Source: Georgenia satyanarayanai
Lineage (GTDB): Bacteria > Actinomycetota > Actinomycetes > Actinomycetales > Actinomycetaceae
Assembly: GCF_900116375.1 (NCBI RefSeq)
Contig: NZ_UETB01000001.1
Coordinates: forward strand, 627,802 to 691,801
DNA length: 64,000 bases
Direction of reading: 5' to 3'
This document shows positions 31,736-39,337 of this stretch, piece by piece. Every line of letters starts with the position of its first letter. The stretch's first letter is position 1. The translations under genes were made by a program, and so were the position numbers. A model generated the notes under the pieces. That model saw only the letters and a program-made list of their open reading frames with translations. It made no database searches and was not told the origin of the DNA.

Positions 31736-32671
31736 GTGAGCGGTGGTGAGCCGGGCGGCCCCGCGCTGCCCACCTACGACGTGCACCCGGCCGGCGCCCT
31801 GCCGGCCGGGGCGCGGCGGGCCGCCGTCCTCGGCACGCCGGTCGGGCACTCGCTGTCGCCCGTCCTCCACGGCGCCGCCTACGCCGCCCTGGGGCTGGAG
31901 TGGGTGTACGGGCTCGCGGAGGTCGACGCCGACGAGCTCGCCGGTGTCGTGGCCTCCCTCGACGGGGAGTGGGCGGGGCTCTCGCTCACGATGCCGCTCA
32001 AGCACGTGGCCCTCGAGGTGGCCGACGTCGTCGACCCGCTCGCCGAGGTCGTCGGCGCCGTCAACACCCTCATCGTCCAGCCCGGCCCCGGGCGGGGGCT
32101 GGTGGTCGCGGCGAACACCGACGTCCACGGTGTCGTCGCCGCCCTGCGTGAGGCGTCCGGGCGGGAGGGCTGGCGCCCGAGCAGCGCCGTCGTCCTCGGG
32201 GGAGGGGCCACCGCGGCGTCCACGCTCGCCGCGCTCGCGGAGCTGGGTGTCACCGCCTCCCTCGTCCTCGTCCGCAACCCGGCCCGGGCCGGTGCGCTGC
32301 AGCGCGCGGCCCACCGGATGGGCGTCCACGTCACGGTGCGCCGCTGGTCCACGGTGGAGCAGGCCGCCGACGCCGTGACGTCCGCGGACGTCACCGTCTC
32401 CACCCTGCCCGCGCGCGCGGGCGACGAGCTGGGTGACCACCTCGCCTCGGTGGGCGGCACGACCGGGCGTGTCCTCCTCGACGTCGCCTACGACCCGTGG
32501 CCCAGCCGCCTCGCCGCGGGCTTCACCGGCGGGGGCGGCACCGTCGCGCCGGGCTGGGCGATGCTCCTCCACCAGGCCGCGGAGCAGGTGCGCCTCATGA
32601 CGGGGCGTCCGGCCCCCCTCGAGGCGATGCGGGCGGCGCTCTCCGACGCCCTCGCCCGCCGTGGCGGCTGA
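31736..32671 (+). CDS. aroE: Shikimate dehydrogenase
   Basis: A 311-residue enzyme reducing 3-dehydroshikimate to shikimate with NADPH. The substrate-binding motif is GHSLSPVLHGAAY. The catalytic Lys is in LTMPLKH, a variant of the usual NVTxPxK where Asn is replaced. NTD and the nucleotide-binding loop VVLGGGATAAST are present. GTG 2 nt after the mltG stop, with GAGGG upstream, gives the start. The N-terminus is about 30 residues longer than E. coli AroE. It begins the shikimate block with aroC, aroK and aroB. Confidence 0.93.
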   Translation: MSGGEPGGPALPTYDVHPAGALPAGARRAAVLGTPVGHSLSPVLHGAAYAALGLEWVYGLAEVDADELAGVVASLDGEWAGLSLTMPLKHVALEVADVVDPLAEVVGAVNTLIVQPGPGRGLVVAANTDVHGVVAALREASGREGWRPSSAVVLGGGATAASTLAALAELGVTASLVLVRNPARAGALQRAAHRMGVHVTVRRWSTVEQAADAVTSADVTVSTLPARAGDELGDHLASVGGTTGRVLLDVAYDPWPSRLAAGFTGGGGTVAPGWAMLLHQAAEQVRLMTGRPAPLEAMRAALSDALARRGG

Positions 32672-33248
32672 GCCGGCCGCCACCGCACGTTGGTGGCAGG
32701 CCCCGGGCGTGCTGGCCGGGGCCTGCGCCGTCGCCGTCGCGCTCACCCTGCTCGTCCACGGCTGGCGGGCCGACCTGCCCGCTGCTCTGCTCCTCGCCGT
32801 CGCCGGTGTGCTTCTGGCCACCGAGGACCTCGCCAGCCACCGGCTGCCCAACGCCGTCCTCGCGCCCACGGCCGTCGCCCTGGCGCTGCTCCTCGTCGTC
32901 GCCTCCCTCGCCACCGGGGAGTGGGACGCACTGCTGCGCGCCGTCCTCGCCGCCGTGGCGAGCGGCGTCGGCTACCTCCTCCTCGCCCTTTTGCGGCCGG
33001 CCGGCCTGGGCATGGGGGACGTCAAGCTCGGGGCGCTGCTCGGCGCCTGGCTGGGGTGGCTGGGCTGGGGGGCCGCCGTGCTCGGGGTGCTGGCCGGCTT
33101 CGTCCTCGGCGGCGTGGCCGGGCTGGTCCTCCTCCTCGCCGGGCGCGCGACACGGACGACGGCGATCGCCTTCGGCCCGTGGATGCTCCTCGGTGCCGCC
33201 GTGGCCGGCGGCGTCACCGTCCGCCTGGGACCCGTGCTCGGGATGTGA
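32661..33248 (+). CDS. A24-type prepilin peptidase-like protein
   Basis: A 195-residue membrane protein with about six hydrophobic segments. The two aspartyl protease positions appear as [11 protein letters not shown] and the strict GMGDVKLG motif (GxGD). It lacks the N-terminal methylase/zinc domain of full PilD, as small TadV/ComC-like peptidases do. It overlaps aroE by 11 bp. No pilin gene lies in the window, so its substrate must be encoded elsewhere. The position inside the aro cluster is conserved in many actinobacteria but not explained by shikimate synthesis. Confidence 0.85.
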   Translation: MAAEPAATARWWQAPGVLAGACAVAVALTLLVHGWRADLPAALLLAVAGVLLATEDLASHRLPNAVLAPTAVALALLLVVASLATGEWDALLRAVLAAVASGVGYLLLALLRPAGLGMGDVKLGALLGAWLGWLGWGAAVLGVLAGFVLGGVAGLVLLLAGRATRTTAIAFGPWMLLGAAVAGGVTVRLGPVLGM

Positions 33249-33307
33249 GCGCGCCGTCTGCCGGACGCCTGCCGGGCGTGTCGGTGGGGCGTGGCAGGAT
33301 GCCAGAC

Positions 33308-34519
33308 ATGCGTTGGTTGACAGCAGGGGAGTCCCACGGCGAGGCGCTCGTCGGTGTGGTCGAGGGCGTGCCGGCGGGTGTCGCACTGGGCACCGAGGAG
33401 CTGCGCACGGTGCTCGCGCGGCGTCGGCTCGGCTACGGCCGCGGGGCCCGGATGAAGTTCGAGCAGGACGAGGTCCGGCTCCTGGGCGGGGTGCGTCACG
33501 GCCGCACGATGGGTGGGCCGGTCGCCATCGAGATCGGCAACTCCGAGTGGCCCAAGTGGCAGACCGTGATGTCGGCCGACCCCGTGGACCCCAGCCTCCT
33601 CGAGGTGGACGCCGGCACCGGGGACCAGCGCGAGATCGCCCGCAACCGGCCCCTCACGCGGCCGCGGCCGGGCCACGCCGACCTCGTCGGCATGACGAAG
33701 TACGCCCTGGACGACGCCCGGCCGGTCCTCGAGCGTGCCAGCGCCCGCGAGACCGCCACGCGCGTGGCTCTCGGGGCCGTCGCCTCGGCGGTCCTCGAGC
33801 AGATAGCCGGCGTGCGGCTCGTCTCCCACGTCGTCGCCGTCGGTCCCGTCGACGTGCCCGACGACGCCCCCGCTCCCGGTCCCGACGACGTCGCCGCGCT
33901 CGACGCCGACCCCATCCGCTGCTTCGACCCCGCCACCTCGGCCGCGATGGTCGAGGAGATCGACGCCTGCCGCAAGGACGGCGACACTCTCGGCGGCGTC
34001 GTCGAGGTCCTCGCCTACGGTCTGCCGCCCGGCCTGGGCTCCTTCGTCCACGGCGACCGCAAGCTCGACTCGCGTCTCGCGGGGGCCGTCATGGGCATCC
34101 AGGCGATCAAGGGCGTCGAGGTCGGGGACGGCTTCCGCACCGCCCGCCGCCGCGGCTCCCTCGCCCACGACGAGATCGTCCGCGAGGCCGACGGTGTGCA
34201 CCGCACCACCAACCGCGCCGGCGGCGTCGAGGGCGGGATGAGCAACGGCGAGGTGCTGCGCGTGCGCGCCGCGCTCAAGCCCATCTCCACCGTGCCCCGC
34301 GCCCTGCGGACCATCGACGTGTCCACGGGCGAGGCCGCCACGGCCATCCACCAGCGCTCGGACGTCTGCGCGGTGGCCCCGGCCGCCGTCGTCGCCGAGG
34401 CGATGGTGGCACTCGTCCTCGCCGAGGCGCTGCTGGAGAAGACCGGCGGCGACTCCGTGGCCGAGTGCTCGCGCAACCTCGCGGCCTACCTCGAGTCGAT
34501 CCCGGAGGGCATGCGATGA
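33308..34519 (+). CDS. aroC: Chorismate synthase
   Basis: A 403-residue FMN-dependent enzyme making chorismate from EPSP, the last shared step to aromatic amino acids. Signatures are [42 protein letters not shown] and [19 protein letters not shown]. The ATG at 33308 has no ribosome binding site; a CAGGAT hexamer 7 nt upstream resembles the window's leaderless promoters with a C at position 1. Its stop overlaps the aroK start by 4 bp. Confidence 0.97.
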   Translation: MRWLTAGESHGEALVGVVEGVPAGVALGTEELRTVLARRRLGYGRGARMKFEQDEVRLLGGVRHGRTMGGPVAIEIGNSEWPKWQTVMSADPVDPSLLEVDAGTGDQREIARNRPLTRPRPGHADLVGMTKYALDDARPVLERASARETATRVALGAVASAVLEQIAGVRLVSHVVAVGPVDVPDDAPAPGPDDVAALDADPIRCFDPATSAAMVEEIDACRKDGDTLGGVVEVLAYGLPPGLGSFVHGDRKLDSRLAGAVMGIQAIKGVEVGDGFRTARRRGSLAHDEIVREADGVHRTTNRAGGVEGGMSNGEVLRVRAALKPISTVPRALRTIDVSTGEAATAIHQRSDVCAVAPAAVVAEAMVALVLAEALLEKTGGDSVAECSRNLAAYLESIPEGMR

Positions 34520-35061
34520 GCGGGCCCGCCTCCCGTGCCCGTGTCGTCCTCGTGGGCCCGCCCGGTGCGGGCAAGTCCACGGTCGGCCAGGTTCTCGCGC
34601 GGCTGCTCGCCGTCGAGCTCCTCGACACCGACGACGCCGTCGAGCGCCGTGAGGGCCGCACCATCAGCGACATCTTCATCGAGGACGGCGAGCCGCACTT
34701 CCGCGCGCTCGAGCACGCCGAGGTGCTGCGGGCGCTGGCCGAGCACGACGGCGTCGTGGCGCTGGGCGGGGGAGCGGTCGAGCACCCCGACACCCGTGAG
34801 GCCCTGCTCACCGTGCCTGTCGTCTACCTCGAGGTCTCCATGGCCAAGGCGCTGCCGCGTGTCGGTCTGTCCGGCGCGCGCCCGCTGCTCGTCGAGAGCC
34901 CCCGCGCCCGGTGGAAGGCCCTCATGGACTCTCGCCGTCCGCTGTACCAGGAGGTCGCCGGCCTCGTCGTCGACACCGACACCGAGCCCGTCGAGCGGCT
35001 CGCCACCCTCGTCGCCGAGGCGCTCGAGCGCGGCGACCTGCGCCCGCGGAGCGAGGCGTGA
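34516..35061 (+). CDS. aroK: Shikimate kinase
   Basis: A 181-residue P-loop kinase phosphorylating shikimate. Walker A is GPPGAGKST (about residues 14-22), the shikimate-binding [18 protein letters not shown] and GGGAVEHP motifs are present, and the lid Arg is in the expected region (LSGARPLL). ATGA overlap with aroC and overlap with the aroB GTG make aroC-aroK-aroB one coupled block. Confidence 0.96.
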   Translation: MSGPASRARVVLVGPPGAGKSTVGQVLARLLAVELLDTDDAVERREGRTISDIFIEDGEPHFRALEHAEVLRALAEHDGVVALGGGAVEHPDTREALLTVPVVYLEVSMAKALPRVGLSGARPLLVESPRARWKALMDSRRPLYQEVAGLVVDTDTEPVERLATLVAEALERGDLRPRSEA

Positions 35062-36137
35062 TCGAGGCGCGCGTGCCGGTCCGGGCCGAGCACGAGTACG
35101 AGGTCGTCATCGGCCGCGGCCTGGACCGTGAGGTCGCCGCCGCCGTGGGCGGTGAGCCGCGGCGTGTGCTCCTCGTCCACCAGGCCCCGCTCGCCGAGCG
35201 GGCGGGGCGCCTGGGCGCCGCCCTCGAGGCCGCGGGACACGAGGTGCACCCCGCGCTCGTGCCGGACGGTGAGCAGGCCAAGACGGCCGCCGTCCTCACC
35301 GAGCTGTGGTCGCGTCTGGGCCGGGCCGCCTTCACCCGTCAGGACCTCGTCGTGGGGCTGGGCGGGGGAGCGGCCACGGACCTCGCCGGCTTCGTCGCGG
35401 CCTCCTGGCTGCGCGGGGTCGCCGTCGTCCACGTGCCCACGACCCTCCTCGGCATGGTCGACGCCGCCGTCGGCGGCAAGGCCGCGATCAACACCCCCGA
35501 GGGCAAGAACCTCGTCGGTGCCTTCCACTCCCCGCGTGCCGTCGTCTGCGACCTCGACACCCTCGCCACCCTCCCGCCCGAGGACCACGCCGCCGGGCTG
35601 GCGGAGGTCGTCAAGGCCGGGTTCATCGCCGACCCCCGCATCCTCGAGCTCGTCGAGGCGGACTCCGGTGCCGCCGCGCGTGACGCGGGCTCCGACGTGC
35701 TGGCCGAGCTCGTCCGCCGGGCGGTGCAGGTCAAGGCGGAGGTCGTCTCGGAGGACCTCCGGGAGGCCGGGCGGCGAGAGTTCCTCAACTACGGGCACAC
35801 GCTGGCCCACGCCATCGAGCTGAGCGAGGACTTCCGCTGGCGCCACGGGGACGCCGTGGCCGTCGGCATGGTCTTCGCCGCCGAGCTCGGCCGGGCCGCC
35901 GGACGGCTGCCCGACGCCGACGTCGCTCGGCACCGGGACGTGCTGCGCTCCCTCGGCCTGCCCACCGGCTACCGCCAGGACCGTTGGCCCGAGCTCCTCG
36001 AGGCCATGGGTCGCGACAAGAAGACCCGCGGTGCCACCCTGCGTCTCGTCGTCCTCGACGGCATCGGCCGACCCGGGCGCCTCGAGGGCCCAGACCCCGC
36101 CCTGCTCGAGGCCGCCTACGCCACGCTCGCCCAATGA
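35058..36137 (+). CDS. aroB: 3-dehydroquinate synthase
   Basis: A 359-residue NAD- and Zn-dependent enzyme converting DAHP to 3-dehydroquinate. NAD-binding DGEQAKT and GLGGGAATDLAGFVA, PTTLLGMVDAAVGGKAAIN, and the metal-binding NYGHTLAHAIE and WRHGDAVAVGM motifs are intact. The GTG start overlaps the aroK stop. Normal length. Confidence 0.97.
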   Translation: MIEARVPVRAEHEYEVVIGRGLDREVAAAVGGEPRRVLLVHQAPLAERAGRLGAALEAAGHEVHPALVPDGEQAKTAAVLTELWSRLGRAAFTRQDLVVGLGGGAATDLAGFVAASWLRGVAVVHVPTTLLGMVDAAVGGKAAINTPEGKNLVGAFHSPRAVVCDLDTLATLPPEDHAAGLAEVVKAGFIADPRILELVEADSGAAARDAGSDVLAELVRRAVQVKAEVVSEDLREAGRREFLNYGHTLAHAIELSEDFRWRHGDAVAVGMVFAAELGRAAGRLPDADVARHRDVLRSLGLPTGYRQDRWPELLEAMGRDKKTRGATLRLVVLDGIGRPGRLEGPDPALLEAAYATLAQ

Positions 36138-36148
36138 AAGGCTGAACC

Positions 36149-36178
36149 CTTGATCTGGTCGCATCAAGCATCTAGCCT
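36149..36178 (+). promoter_or_regulatory. Leaderless promoter with palindromic operator before the SatD-like gene
   Basis: A -35 TTGATC at 36150, a 17-nt spacer and a -10 TAGCCT at 36173-36178, then 6 nt to the ATG. A perfect inverted repeat CTTGAT-N8-ATCAAG (36149-36168) covers the -35, so a dimeric repressor bound there would block the promoter. Confidence 0.65.
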
Positions 36179-36184
36179 TGTGTC

Positions 36185-36802
36185 ATGTTCGTCATGACGG
36201 CCGACCAGAAGGCCAGCCGCAGCCGCGGGGACGCCGTGCCCGGGCTTCTCCACGCCGTCTCCGAGTGGTGTGGGCGCCAGTCGGCCGACCCCTTCGTCCT
36301 GCCGCTCGAGCGGACCGTGGGCGACGAGGTGCAGGGCGTGCTCGCCGACCCGCACGCCGTCGTCGGCCTCGTTCTGCTGCTCCAGCGGCTGGGCGGGTGG
36401 AGCGTGGGCGTCGGCGCCGGTCCGGTCGTCGAGCCGCTGGCCGAGTCCGCGCCCGCCAGCGCCGGGGAGGCCTTCATCCTCGCCCGCGCCGCCGTCGAGC
36501 GGGCCAGGGGGCGCTCCGTGAGCGTGCCGCTCGCCGTCGACGGCGTGGCCACGGGCGCCGCGGAGGAGGCCGAGGCCCTGCTCCAGCTGCTCGCGGCCGT
36601 CGTGCGCCGCCGCAGCGACGCCGGCTGGGAGGTTGTCGACCTCCTCGCCGAGGGCGGCACCCAGCGCGCGGCCGCGGAGCGTCTGGGGATCAGTGCCCAG
36701 GCGGTGAGCCAGCGCCTGGACGCCGCCCTGTGGCAGGAGGAGGTGCGGCTGCACCCGCTCGCCGCCCGGCTGCTCACTGCCGCCGAGGGGGTGGCCGCGT
36801 GA
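36185..36802 (+). CDS. SatD-like protein with C-terminal helix-turn-helix
   Basis: A 205-residue protein. The N-terminus (MFVMTADQKASR, then LERTVGDEVQGVL) matches the pattern of SatD-family proteins, whose signature is a GDxxxSR start and a GDEFQG motif. The C-terminal ~60 residues form a helix-turn-helix (TQRAAAERLGISAQAVSQRL), so it should bind DNA and may bind the palindrome in its own promoter. It is translated without a leader and overlaps the next membrane-protein gene by 4 bp (GTGA). Biological role unknown; the family call is from pattern memory. Confidence 0.72.
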   Translation: MFVMTADQKASRSRGDAVPGLLHAVSEWCGRQSADPFVLPLERTVGDEVQGVLADPHAVVGLVLLLQRLGGWSVGVGAGPVVEPLAESAPASAGEAFILARAAVERARGRSVSVPLAVDGVATGAAEEAEALLQLLAAVVRRRSDAGWEVVDLLAEGGTQRAAAERLGISAQAVSQRLDAALWQEEVRLHPLAARLLTAAEGVAA

Positions 36803-37170
36803 GCTGGGCCGGTGCCGGAGTCGTCGTCGCGGCGCTCGTCGTCTCCGTCCTCCTCGGACGGGTGGTGACGGGTCTGGTCCTGCGCCGCGTGCAGTCCAGC
36901 CCGCCCGCGAACGGGGTGCTGCGGGGCGGCACCTGGATCGGGATGCTCGAGCGTGCGGCGATCACCGGCGCCGTCCTCGCCGGCTTCCCCGAGGGCGTCG
37001 CCGTCGTCCTCGCGGTCAAGGGCCTGGGCCGCTACCCGGAGCTGCGCGAGAGCCACCCCGACAAGGTGAGCCCCGCCGCCGAGCGCTTCATCATCGGCAC
37101 GCTCATCTCCTACACCTGGGCCGGGGCGTGCGCCGTGCTGGGTCTGTGGGGGCTCGACGAGTTAGGCTGA
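36799..37170 (+). CDS. Small membrane protein paired with the SatD-like regulator
   Basis: A 123-residue protein with three to four hydrophobic segments and a conserved-looking core ([20 protein letters not shown], then [12 protein letters not shown], then [14 protein letters not shown]). This resembles the C-terminal part of DUF3307-type membrane proteins, often found beside SatD-like genes. GTG overlaps the upstream stop, so the two are made together. Function unknown. The efp promoter hexamer lies across its last codons. Confidence 0.7.
   Translation: MSWAGAGVVVAALVVSVLLGRVVTGLVLRRVQSSPPANGVLRGGTWIGMLERAAITGAVLAGFPEGVAVVLAVKGLGRYPELRESHPDKVSPAAERFIIGTLISYTWAGACAVLGLWGLDELG
37163..37168 (+). 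promoter_or_regulatory. -10 hexamer of efp
   Basis: TAGGCT inside the last codons of the preceding gene, with a leader of about 24 nt ending in AAAGGA before GTG 37199. Confidence 0.5.
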
Positions 37171-37198
37171 CTGCCGCTCTCTCGAAAGGAAGACCTCA

Positions 37199-37762
37199 GT
37201 GGCCACCACGAACGACCTCAAGAACGGCATGGTGCTCGTCATCGACGGGAACCTCTGGTCCGTCGTCGAGTTCCAGCACGTCAAGCCCGGCAAGGGCCCC
37301 GCCTTCGTGCGCACCAAGATCAAGAACGTGCTCTCCGGCAAGACGATCGACAGGACCTTCAACGCCGGCGTCAAGGTCGAGACCGCCACGGTCGACCGCC
37401 GCGACATGCAGTACCTGTACCAGGACGGCGCGGACTACGTGTTCATGGACACCTCCACCTACGACCAGATCCTCGTCGGTGCCGATGTCGTGGGGACCGC
37501 CGCCAACTTCCTCCTCGAGGGCCAGATCGCCACCGTCGCCACGCACGAGGGCCGGGTCCTGTACATCGACCTGCCCGCCTCCGTGGTCCTCGAGATCACC
37601 TACACCGAGCCGGGCCTCCAGGGAGACCGCTCCTCCGCGGGCACCAAGCCCGCCACCGTCGAGACCGGCTACGAGATCCAGGTGCCGCTCTTCCTCGAGC
37701 AGGGGACCAAGGTCAAGGTCGACACGCGCTCCGGGGACTACCTCGGCCGCGTGAACGACTGA
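37199..37762 (+). CDS. efp: Elongation factor P
   Basis: A 187-residue three-domain translation factor that rescues ribosomes stalled on polyproline. The functional loop reads [10 protein letters not shown], with the palindromic PGKGP tip reported for actinobacterial EF-P that works without lysine modification; no epmA/epmB or ymfI gene is nearby. GTG start with AAAGGA 8 nt upstream. nusB starts 1 nt after the stop, a conserved efp-nusB operon. Confidence 0.97.
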   Translation: MATTNDLKNGMVLVIDGNLWSVVEFQHVKPGKGPAFVRTKIKNVLSGKTIDRTFNAGVKVETATVDRRDMQYLYQDGADYVFMDTSTYDQILVGADVVGTAANFLLEGQIATVATHEGRVLYIDLPASVVLEITYTEPGLQGDRSSAGTKPATVETGYEIQVPLFLEQGTKVKVDTRSGDYLGRVND

Positions 37763-37763
37763 C

Positions 37764-38192
37764 ATGGCGGCACGCACCAAGGCGCGTACGCGCGCCGTCG
37801 ACGTCCTCTACGAGGCCGACCAGCGCGCGCTGGCCGGGTGGGAGGTCGAGCTGCGCGAGCTGCTGGCCCAGCGCCTGCAGCACACGGCGGCGCAGACGGC
37901 ACTGCCGCAGTACGCGGTCGAGATCGTCGAGGGTGTGGCCGACCACGCCACCGAGATCGACGAGCTCATCACCACCTACGCCCAGGACTGGACCCTGCCG
38001 CGGATGCCCGCGGTCGACCGGGCCATCCTGCGCCTGGGCGTCTGGGAAGTGATGTTCAACGACGACGTACCGGGCGCCGTCGCGGTCGACGAGGCGGTGG
38101 CCCTGGCCACCAAGCTCTCGACCGACGAGTCGCCCCGCTTCGTCAACGGCCTTCTCGGCCGCATCCTCCAGCTGGAGGCCGGCGGCCGCTGA
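37764..38192 (+). CDS. nusB: Transcription antitermination factor NusB
   Basis: A 142-residue all-helical protein that with NusE (S10) binds boxA and supports rRNA antitermination. Signature stretches are ARTRAVDVLYEADQRA, PAVDRAILRLGVWEVMF and VAVDEAVALATKLSTDESPRFVNGLLGRI. The ATG follows the efp stop by 1 nt. A strong hairpin 12 bp downstream closes the unit. Confidence 0.96.
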   Translation: MAARTKARTRAVDVLYEADQRALAGWEVELRELLAQRLQHTAAQTALPQYAVEIVEGVADHATEIDELITTYAQDWTLPRMPAVDRAILRLGVWEVMFNDDVPGAVAVDEAVALATKLSTDESPRFVNGLLGRILQLEAGGR

Positions 38193-38203
38193 GCCGTCAC
38201 CGG

Positions 38204-38228
38204 AGCCGGGTCCCCGAGGGGCCCGGCT
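38204..38228 (+). terminator. Hairpin after nusB
   Basis: Arms AGCCGGG and CCCGGCT extended by CCCC/GGGG with one bulged T. No T tract. Confidence 0.55.
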
Positions 38229-38248
38229 GCTGCCGTCCCCGCCGGCGG

Positions 38249-39121
38249 TCAGCGTGCCGGTCGCACGAGGCGGACGTTGCGGGCGTACGGGCGGAACCCC
38301 ACCGCCTCGTAGGTGGCGCGGGGGGCAGGGTCGGCGGCACCGTCGCGGGCGCACACCCGGGCGTGGGTGGCCCCGAGCTCGACCGCGGCGCCGAGCACGG
38401 CGAGGACGCAGGCACGCGCGAGCCCCCGGCGGCGGAACCGCGGGTCGGTGCCCACCGGCTCGAGGGCGAGCACGCCGCTGCGCGGGTCGAGCCAGCCGAG
38501 CGCGGCGGCGGCCGGCGTGCCGTCGGGCGCGACGACGAACCGGTCGAGGGCAGGGCGGTAGGACGGGTGCGCCATGACCGCCCGGTAGGTGGCTGTGGCG
38601 GGCTCGGGGGTGGCGAACGCGGCTCGGTGGAGCCCGGTCCGGGCGTCCGCGTCCTGCGCTCCGACCACCGAGCGCAGGACGTAGCCGGGAGGCAGGGGCG
38701 CCGGCGGTGACGCCGCAGCCAGGCGGCGCCGCAGGTGGAGGAAGCTCGGCGCGTCGACGTCCGGGGAGTAGCCCCGGGACAGCAGGACCTCGCGCAGGAG
38801 GCTCTCGCGCTCGAGCACGGTGACCGCGAGGTCGTGGCCGGCCGCACCGTCCTCGAACCAGTCGAGCACGGCGGGGGTGAGCCCGTCGTGAGCGGTGTCG
38901 ACCTGGAGGTCGAGGCGTCCCGGAACCGTCGACCGCGCCCACGCGAGGGTCCGGCCACCGGCGCGCCAGCTCGCCGTGCGCCAGCTCGCGACCCCGGGCC
39001 CGGCGGCGCGCCAGAGCCAGGCCAGCTCTCCCGGGTGCCACCGGCTCGACCAGCTCCACAGGCGGCCGGCGAGATCCTCCGCGGCAGCGGCGTCCGCCCC
39101 CTCGACCATCTCGACCCTCAC
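38249..39121 (-). CDS. GNAT-family acetyltransferase (two-domain)
   Basis: A 290-residue protein. The C-terminal half is a GNAT domain with the acetyl-CoA loop [18 protein letters not shown] and the end [11 protein letters not shown]. The N-terminal half (about residues 1-130) looks like a degenerate second GNAT-like domain. GTG 39121 is chosen because GGAGG lies 5 nt upstream. It is divergent from gltB. It is not MshD by motif; the substrate is unknown. Confidence 0.82.
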   Translation of the reverse strand: MRVEMVEGADAAAAEDLAGRLWSWSSRWHPGELAWLWRAAGPGVASWRTASWRAGGRTLAWARSTVPGRLDLQVDTAHDGLTPAVLDWFEDGAAGHDLAVTVLERESLLREVLLSRGYSPDVDAPSFLHLRRRLAAASPPAPLPPGYVLRSVVGAQDADARTGLHRAAFATPEPATATYRAVMAHPSYRPALDRFVVAPDGTPAAAALGWLDPRSGVLALEPVGTDPRFRRRGLARACVLAVLGAAVELGATHARVCARDGAADPAPRATYEAVGFRPYARNVRLVRPAR

Positions 39122-39159
39122 GTCCACCTCCGTGCCCGACGTCTTCCCACGCGGCCGTG

Positions 39160-39171
39160 TCTGTGCACAGA
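39160..39171. promoter_or_regulatory. 12-bp palindrome between divergent acetyltransferase and gltB
   Basis: TCTGTGCACAGA is a perfect palindrome in the 216-bp divergent region, 39 bp before the acetyltransferase start and about 70 bp before the gltB -35. A possible operator. Confidence 0.35.
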
Positions 39172-39241
39172 ATGCTGCTCCGGGCGGTGTCGGGTACATC
39201 GTCCAGCATGCAAGACAGCGCGCGTGTCGGGGGCCGATGAG

Positions 39242-39270
39242 TTCACCATCGAGTCACCGGGGAGTAAAGT
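39242..39270 (+). promoter_or_regulatory. gltB promoter
   Basis: -35 TTCACC at 39242-39247, a 17-nt spacer, -10 TAAAGT at 39265-39270. The leader is about 60 nt, with AAGGGGA 7 nt before the ATG. Confidence 0.55.
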
Positions 39271-39337
39271 TCCCGCTCGCTGGGTCAACGGCGCCCCACT
39301 TCTGGTCAAGTCAGTCACGGAACAAGGGGAATGCACC

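Noticed and set aside
38735-39337. N-terminal extension of GltB by 201 residues
   Set aside because: It is antisense to the acetyltransferase gene. The Ntn catalytic Cys requires a short propeptide, as given by ATG 39338.
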